Of a DNA stretch of 64,000 bases, positions 57,090 to 64,000 are shown piece after piece (positions within the stretch are counted from its first letter, which is position 1; each line of letters begins with the position of its first letter). The notes below the pieces were generated by a model. The model saw only the letters and a list, made by a program, of their open reading frames with translations, was not told the origin of the DNA and made no database searches. The DNA is taken from contig JAJJXM010000022.1 in NCBI GenBank assembly GCA_024516155.1, positions 682,001-746,000 of the forward strand, written 5' to 3'. The stretch is from Pyronema omphalodes. Its lineage: Eukaryota; Ascomycota; Pezizomycetes; Pezizales; Pyronemataceae. The position numbers and the translations under genes are program-made.

Positions 57090-60000
57090 TGTTAGCAGAG
57101 ATGGGTTTGTATAAATTTGGGTTTGCATAAATCTGGGGTTGTATAAATCTGGGTTTGCATGAATCTGGGTTTTGATTTTCCATGATTTTCGATTGGCTTA
57201 TTGATTAATCAGCTGGGCTGCGGTAATAGATAGGGATGCGGTTCTGGTACAGGTGTAGTTTTTAATATTTATTTATTCTTCCAATCAAACGCATACTTTT
57301 GTTAAGTTTACAACAATCGAGTCATAGAGATTGTAGGTAGATAGTTCGGCTGTATTCAATGGGGATTAAATGTTTAAGTTGATACAACATCTCTAGTCTC
57401 CGAAAGGTACCCAAATTCATGGAGGCCGCTATAGGGGCTTGATACATGGTTAATATTACACCGATGCCTAAAAATAAGAGAAGCAGGAATGGGAAGTACC
57501 TAATCTGCAAAAGAAGACCAGATTTGAGAAGAGAGGCGATGAGGGAAGGACGCGTAGCAGAGGGTTCGTTGGTAAGGCAGATTTTGAATTTTTAGTATCT
57601 TCAGGAAGCTTCACTAGTTGTCTTAGAATACGAGGACGGAATTTGTACTTTTCTTTTGCTTTACATGGGTCTTTAAGGGCCTGAATAAATGTATGAATAT
57701 CATCAAATCAAACATTTTCCAGGGAGCTGCTTAATATTATTTATCTAACCGGCCCTCCAACTAAAAATCCCCATAAACTCTGGATCCTCACCTCGCAGCC
57801 AAGAGCCTACCCCACGAAACTTCCATCCAGTCTTTTTCTGTCACAGCACCTCTCACACCACGATAAGGCTACAAATCAAAAGATAGATGAGTAACTCCAA
57901 AGTTCAAACATCAGACGATAGCATTGATACAACTTCCACCACTAAACTTATTTTCTGGGAACATATATATCCGTACATAATGATGTTCAACGTATAAAGT
58001 CTGAAGTTCTGAAGTTCCCCTTCGCTGGAGAAAACGAAAACCCAGGCATAGCGCCCCGCATACATGTGGCTGTCAGATCCAGTCTGTAGTCGAGAAGTAC
58101 CGCTGCTGTGCGGTTTAATCTCATCCATGGAACTAAAAGACTGACTGGATCAAACGGGAACGTAGATGAATGCAGTATTTCCTAGTAGCGGTATACAAGG
58201 GGGAGTCTTCTATTTATTTATTCGTCATACACGCTTGAAACCGTAAGGTTATGGCGGGTACTACTTTGTGGTACAATGCTAACCGTCAGGAGTTACTCCA
58301 ACGGTCACTGGGTACGCCCCAGAGCGGTCTATCTAAGTTTCTGGCAGTAGTCGCCTCTGTCTTCCTGTCTGTGTCTTTCCATCTCGTCGTTGTGTGTAAG
58401 GGAGGAGTCACATATGTGAAGTGAGACCTGAACTCAACACCGTAAAAATAATTTCGCATGCCACCGCTGGTGCACAAAATTCTGACTCCCTATAGGCTAT
58501 AGTAGATTCATCGAAAGTCTAGAATGGTTAAATTGAAGAAATATGTGTTTACCACTCATGACGCTTATCGAAGTACAGTTTCAGTACGTAACGTATAGGT
58601 ATAATATATATTCCAGCCATCTCCGTATCTCTATATCTCTGTATTCCATTACCATGATCAATTCCATCAATTCCATCAAACCCTACTTCTTTCCACAGGG
58701 TTTTTACTCCATATTCCAGCTCTGAAAGCCTGGATATGCCGCATCCCTCATATACAATACCTCATACCTCATCCGTCGCTGCCACCAGAAGCCTCGGATC
58801 AATCATCAACACCGGCCACTTGATCTCCATCATCAGTCCAAAATCCTGCGTACCAAGTACCTTCTTTACCCTGTAGCTACAGCTATCCGGACGCCTTTAA
58901 CTTCCTTTACCAAGAGTCTTTACTTCCTTTACCTTTCCGAAAGATCTGTCCAACAGCACAATCCAAACATCAAAATACAATTTCTGGAAGTCTTTCGGCC
59001 TAGTTTAACCTATTCTGGTAAAATATTGAATACTCACAATTAATGTATGATGTATAATCTCTTCTCTTTTGACATTTTCATTGCATAGAGTATTACATTT
59101 GTTTTTCTTTTTTTTCCTTTTTGGTTAGTATAAAGGTGTTTACAAGGAATCTAGAAAATGACTTACATCTAGATTCTAGAATTCAAGCTATCTTACAGTG
59201 ACACTATGGCACGATGGCACGATTGATCAGAAGTTTCTAGATAGCAGATATCATAGTCTACAGAAACTTAGCCACCCCAAGTCCTGTGCATACATAGTAC
59301 TTCAAAGACAGCCTATTAATCTCGATTTCCCAATAATCCCGGACCATGGATAGTGGTAAAACTTGGTTTATAGATATGACCGGACTAGCAGGACTATGGG
59401 CAGCTCTTAAGTCTGGATGATGTTCAATTTCACTACGTACTCCACTACTCCACTACTTCCTCGACTTCTTACTCCACTACTTACTCCACTACTTACTCCA
59501 CTACTTACTCCACTACTTACTCCACTACTTACTCCACTACTTACTCCACTACTTACTCCACTACTTACTCCACTACTTACTCCACAATCTACTCCACTAC
59601 TTACTCCACCACCACAACCACGCTCACTACAGTCACAAATTAAGTTCCCTCAACATATCTCCACTTCTATTTACCTCTCTATATTTCAACAACCTCGATA
59701 AAAACCCATACAGGATTCCCATTTACAAACCCTATCACACCAACCCCGACCAACATTCTTAATCACGATCTATCACTCATTCATACCACTGCCCGGCAAA
59801 AAAGAATACTTTTTGGAAAGAATAATGAAAAAGGTTGAGGGGTATCTTTATTTATTGATGAAAGTGACTTTTTGGTTTCTGGGACGTCTTTCACGCTTTT
59901 CATTGCTTTGGCTTTCCTTTGGGTCTCTTATTACCGCCCCCCCCCCCCCCCCCCCCCACCGCACCGCACCGCAATACGGACTCAAACTCGACGGACTCAA

Positions 60001-60636
60001 AATTCACCAAAATCTCGAAATATCTCGACAGACGAACTTGAAAAAAAGGGGTATATGGTATATACAAAGCAAAAACACACAACAAAACCCCAGAAAAAAG
60101 AAAATTTACGAATCCAACCCAGTTCACATTGTGTAAACGGTATAAACGGTATAAATGGTACAAAGCGTACCAAAAGTTTCAAGCAAGCTAAACACACCAA
60201 TCGCAAAAAAAAAAAAGAAATGTAAAACGCAATGCAATACACATAAAAGAAGCCGAAATATCAAAAAGAAAAGAATATCCTCTACATATAATCCAAAACT
60301 CTCTCTACAACGCTAAAAATTTCCCCTATCCTATCCTATCCTATGCTAAAAAAAGAAACAAGAAAAAGTAGATACAAATAAACCAACCGGTAGTAAGGGC
60401 ACCGCTGAATTAACCAACCAGAACCCTAAAAGAAAAGCAACAAAAAAAAATGGTATCTTGTCAATGTGTTTACAAATTCAGAAAAGAAAAAAAAAAAAGT
60501 TAGAAAAAAAAATTCCCAAGCGCCTTAAAAATGATCTCTTTTTCCTTTTACAATTCCCCCTGTTTTACTGCAAGCTGTTCTGTCATGGTATTCTCTCTTA
60601 TGCTGTTCGCTCGCTTCCGCTCAACTTCAGTTTCGT
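57090..60636. other. Intergenic, downstream of gene 3 to the patatin-like gene
   Basis: About 3.5 kb with no gene I can support. It starts with 'ataaatctgggtttgcat' repeats (57110-57170). A Met-less open frame of about 89 codons on the minus strand (57588-57322) encodes one hydrophobic stretch; I did not accept it. Further right: the CTTACTCCACTA minisatellite, C21 at 59937-59957, and A-rich sequence next to the patatin-like gene that probably contains its 3' UTR. Confidence 0.5.
59467..59609. repeat. 12-bp minisatellite (CTTACTCCACTA)n
   Basis: About twelve nearly perfect copies of CTTACTCCACTA. One unit near 59585 reads CAATCTACTCCA. One frame gives a Leu-Leu-Thr-Pro repeat; it is not considered a gene. 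Confidence 0.9.
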
Positions 60637-62947
60637 CTACACCCCCAAAATAGGTTCTGCCTTCGCCTCAAACTTCTCTGCATCCCCAGGCCGCACCTCC
60701 ATACCCCCACCGGCATCCATCTCAACCTCACTCGCCTCACTACTCATATCATCCTCCACCGTACTTTCACTTACTGAATCCTCGGTCTCTAACTCCTCCT
60801 GATTCTTGGCCTCTCCGTTGACACGTTGTCTCACACCTCCATTTCCAAGATCCACGGACTGCTTCCAAGGAAACCAACCCGCAATACCCGTAGCACTTGC
60901 CCGGCGGTTTCCAGCAGCATCACCATTCATCTGTTGTCCGGATCTTGCACTTAAAGAAGTTCTCGAAGCACGACGTTTCTGGATTTCCTGTTCCTCTCTA
61001 ACCTTGACTTCCTCCTCGACCTCAGAGGTACGGGATCTAGTAATCTTTCGTCCTTCCTCAACCATGCGTTCTATCTTTAGGCGGTTTTCGACAAACTTCA
61101 ACTTAGGGTAGGTGGCGACTTGTCCGGTTTTCAACATGCGCTCTAAACGCTTTGGTGTAGGATCAGTAAGGATGTACCAGAAATCTGACAGCACGGTCTT
61201 GGGCCAAAGAGTGATAGTTCCATCGAATTTTTGGAGGAAGACGGAAGACCAGTCTTGGCTCATAGGTCGGGGTAACAGTTCCAAATGACGAGCGACTTTC
61301 AACCATTTGGCGAGATCGAGCTTGATGTATTGTTCAATGGCAGATCCCAAGAAACCTCCACGCCATCCTTTGCCACGACGGTGGGTAACGGGACGTCCAA
61401 CTGATCCTCGAGACGAGAAGAAGAAGATGTTGACATGCGGGTTCACCTGGGACACGATGGTGAAGTTGACGTTGAAATGGAGATTCAAAGAGCGGATGGG
61501 GATGTCAGTGCGCAAGCTGCCGTCTTTCCATTTATTTCCGAAGGAGTAGGGCGCAATGACTCCGCGGCGGGTCTTGGTCATCAAAACTACCGGGTTCAGA
61601 ATACCGGGTACTGCAGCAGAGGCAAGTACGGCGGAGAAGATACAGCAGTCTGGTGCGGTGAGATAGTTGAGGAGAAGAGACGGAGTATGCGGGTCAGAGG
61701 GGACACATGAGATGTTCAAGATTCTTCCGGTACGCTGGTACGCTTCCTTGAAAGTCATCGAACCGCGAGTAAACCAGCAACAACGGGTTGCCCAATCGAG
61801 AGAATCAAAACGAGCACCAGTTTTATACCAGCGCTTAACCCAAGTCATGGTGTCGTCATGGCAGGCAGTGATTTTGTTTGCCAATTCGGGGACTAGGAGC
61901 TGCTTCAGTTCAGCGTCGGTACGAGTGCAGACCAAGGCGGCAACTAGAGCTCCACCGGAGGTTCCGGTGATGATTTTAGGGAGAAGGTTGGCATCGAGGT
62001 GCGCTTTGATTACACCAAAGTGGTAGTAGGAAAAGCAGGCTCCTCCAGACAAGCACAAAGCGGTACGTCCGTAGTTACTGGAAAGGTGTTTGAAGAGAAC
62101 ACGCTTCTCTTCCATGGGTAGTAGCGGAGTATCGACCAGAAATTTAAGACAACGTTCAACTGTATCACATGTTAGCCGCCACCTCTGTATATCGTTACAC
62201 AATGCCAACGGAGCTTGCCTTCATCAACGAAATTTTGCACCAAGTTCTTGGTTCCGTAGTAGGTTTGCGAATACATCCGCGGACTCTCGATTCCTGCAAA
62301 GTTGTTCTTGACACAAGCCTCGATCAAAGTCCGTAGTTCCTCGACTGCCCTCTCGTCTCCCATCTCCGATTTCTCCCTGATCTTTCGGAGATCCTTCACA
62401 ATCCGTCGAACCGTAGAATGATCGTAGTATGCAAACGCATCCTCCTCCTTCCACTGGTCGGCACCAAGGAACTTGTCCAGATCTTCAGCTGTCGTAATCC
62501 ATTCCTTGTAACTCTCCGCAGCCCTCAACTTCTTCCTAAGCTTCTCCCTTTCTCCTCTCCAGGTAATCCAGTATTCATATTGCGAAATGTAGAATCTCGT
62601 CAACACATAGAAGATAGATAAAAAGAATATCCAAGTTGAAACAAAAGCGAGTAATGGCCATTTCGTAAGGGTATAAAAGATTCCTTCTCGAGTCTCATCC
62701 TTTCCGCGACGGCGTCGGATAGATTTTCCATTTTTCGGTACGATCCGTTCTTTTACGGGCTTCCAGTCGTTTTGCGCAGATATAAACTGGTCGTCATGGT
62801 CGGCGGCATCGGGGGCGGAGACAGCGCGCGCGAACGCTTCCATGTCTAAAGGTCCAGGTCATTAGAGGGAGACTGGTAGAGGGGGTAGCGGAGCTTACCA
62901 GCCTCGTTTACGAAGCTGACGTCAAAGTCGGGTAGTGGCGATGGCAT
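60637..62947 (-). CDS. Patatin-like phospholipase / triacylglycerol lipase (Tgl3-5-related)
   Basis: Lipid hydrolase of the fungal patatin family related to the yeast lipid-droplet lipases. Three exons, 62947-62899, 62845-62219 and 62159-60637, give 732 residues. Intron 1 (53 nt) is GT-AG. Intron 2 (59 nt) is GC-AG (GAAG|GCAAGC ... GATACAG|TT) with a perfect CTAAC branch site; it must be removed to join NFVDE to VERCLKFLVDTP. The start MPSPLPDFDVSFVNEADMEAFARA resembles the family N-terminus (shown here as MPSPLPDFDVSF plus VNEADMEAFARA). A transmembrane segment lies at about 79-102. The catalytic domain shows the oxyanion loop LSGGACF (about 262-268), the nucleophile elbow GTSGG with Ser near 293, and the dyad Asp in KDGSL near 438. 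The C-terminal about 150 residues are charged and disordered. Identification is firm; the exact lipid substrate cannot be told. Confidence 0.92.
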
Positions 62948-64000
62948 CGTGGTTTATCGCATGAGGGGTTGCGGGTTGTAAAGGGGATGTTGAATCGGTT
63001 GTGGAAAGTTGTGAACCTTGGGAGCTGGTACGAAGGAAGTCGCGATGTAAGGTGGGTGTAAAGTACTCGTTGAGGAAGAGTAATCGTCTGCGGATAGTAT
63101 GTGGTACGGGTAGGTAGTAGGTGACAGCTGCTCACTCTCGTCTGGTGAATATATTGCCTTTGTGTTTGTAAGCAGATCTTCGTCTTTCCTATTCGCAGTA
63201 GTAGTAATCCTCGATAAAATCAGCGCTTTCGATGTGATGTGAAGGTGAAGAAGTTGATCACAGCCCTTCAACAACTCCCGCCGGCCGCAACGTCACTGTG
63301 CACGTTTAGCAGGCTGAGAAAAGCGAGCAAAGCAAGCATAGCACCATAGCTCAAAGACCCCTGATCCCTGTCCGCAAACAAGCGGAGGTTTCCCGAAGTC
63401 CCCCGAAGCTCCCCCTCGAATAATAGTAGACAACCCATGGAGCCTGGAGGCTAACTGGAAATTTGATAATCAAACGTACGTAGGATATATAGACTTGACA
63501 TTCCATATCCAAATGACAATTACCTTTTATTATTGAGAATAGAAATATAAAAAGAATATTAAACAGAAAGTGAGGAGTTGTCAATCCCCTCCTCCGGTGA
63601 AAGGATGGGGGGTGGTTGCTACCCAACAAGAGAAGAGGTACCGACAGAGAGCCCAACCATCGGTGTGTATCATCCGACGGCGATATGTACCTGGCAGCCC
63701 GGCATGATTCGCTTGAACACGGGGAACCACAGGGCACCACAGGGAACCAAAGGGAGTCTAAGGGCACCTAAGAGGACCTAGAGGACCTAAGGAGCCCAAC
63801 ACGCGGCGCGGACGCTAGGAACTCCACAATACACAGAAAATAGAAATTGCCCGAGCATTGCACGGATACCATAGACATATAAACCTCACAACTAGCACAT
63901 TTTCAAAAATAGAAATCCAGGCCTCAAATATTTAAATATTTAATAACGAAAGACAAAAAAAAAGATAATACTCTCCTCTACTTTCCTGGGCACCGCCACT
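62948..64000. other. Upstream of the patatin-like gene, to window end
   Basis: About 1 kb holding the promoter of the patatin-like gene. Near the middle are 'agcaaagcaagcatagcacc' words (63325-63350). At 63715-63800 a purine-rich stretch repeats 'agggaacc' and 'aggacctaagg'. No further gene or RNA was recognised before the window ends. Confidence 0.45.

Noticed and set aside
57322..57588. Minus-strand open frame of about 89 codons with one hydrophobic stretch (RYFPFLLLLFLGIGVIL)
   Set aside because: No ATG in a suitable place, no splice partner and no family resemblance. A hydrophobic run of this length can occur by chance in AT-rich DNA.
59417..59701. Frame encoding a Leu-Leu-Thr-Pro repeat protein
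   Set aside because: Translation of the 12-bp minisatellite; no flanking conserved sequence.

Overview
This is nuclear DNA of a filamentous ascomycete (Pezizomycotina). Protein genes have short GT-AG introns of about 50-300 nt. The gene set fits: an Hrd1 ubiquitin ligase, an EF-hand mitochondrial aspartate/glutamate carrier, a patatin-like lipid hydrolase, a nischarin-like LRR protein and a C2H2-ankyrin protein. Ty1/copia and hAT-type elements are also present. I cannot name the class or genus from the sequence alone.

Layout. 0.2-1.1 kb: a copia gag frame. 1.8-5.6 kb (minus): hrd1, six exons. 9.9-12.0 kb (plus): the Ca-regulated carrier agc1. 13.3-16.1 kb: a 9-bp satellite and two hAT-like elements of different families. 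16.7-19.5 kb (plus): the C2H2/ankyrin protein with nearly identical repeats. 20-28 kb: two more hAT copies, a truncated agc1 pseudogene and a tRNA-Gly(UCC). 29.8-32.1 kb (minus): the LRR protein. 32.1-44.1 kb: a gene desert full of micro- and minisatellites. 44.1-57.1 kb: a tandem, strongly diverged segmental duplication; units carry decayed hAT copies, a tRNA-Gly (one intact, one dead) and one member of a small gene family. 60.6-62.9 kb (minus): the patatin-like hydrolase.

The conserved genes (hrd1 for ER-associated degradation, agc1 for mitochondrial transport, the lipid hydrolase) are ordinary housekeeping genes and do not form a cluster. The most original content is a three-member family of small single-pass membrane proteins (49873-50334, 54905-55414, 56586-57089). 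Each gene becomes visible only after a 63-nt phase-0 intron is removed. Each then encodes a signal peptide, a Ser-rich ectodomain, a transmembrane helix and, in two members, a cysteine-rich tail. The frames are intact although the surrounding duplicated DNA, including a tRNA and hAT copies, has decayed.

Exon structures were derived by hand from splice consensus, frame continuity and remembered family architecture. No similarity search was run. Repeat boundaries given as approximate should be read that way.
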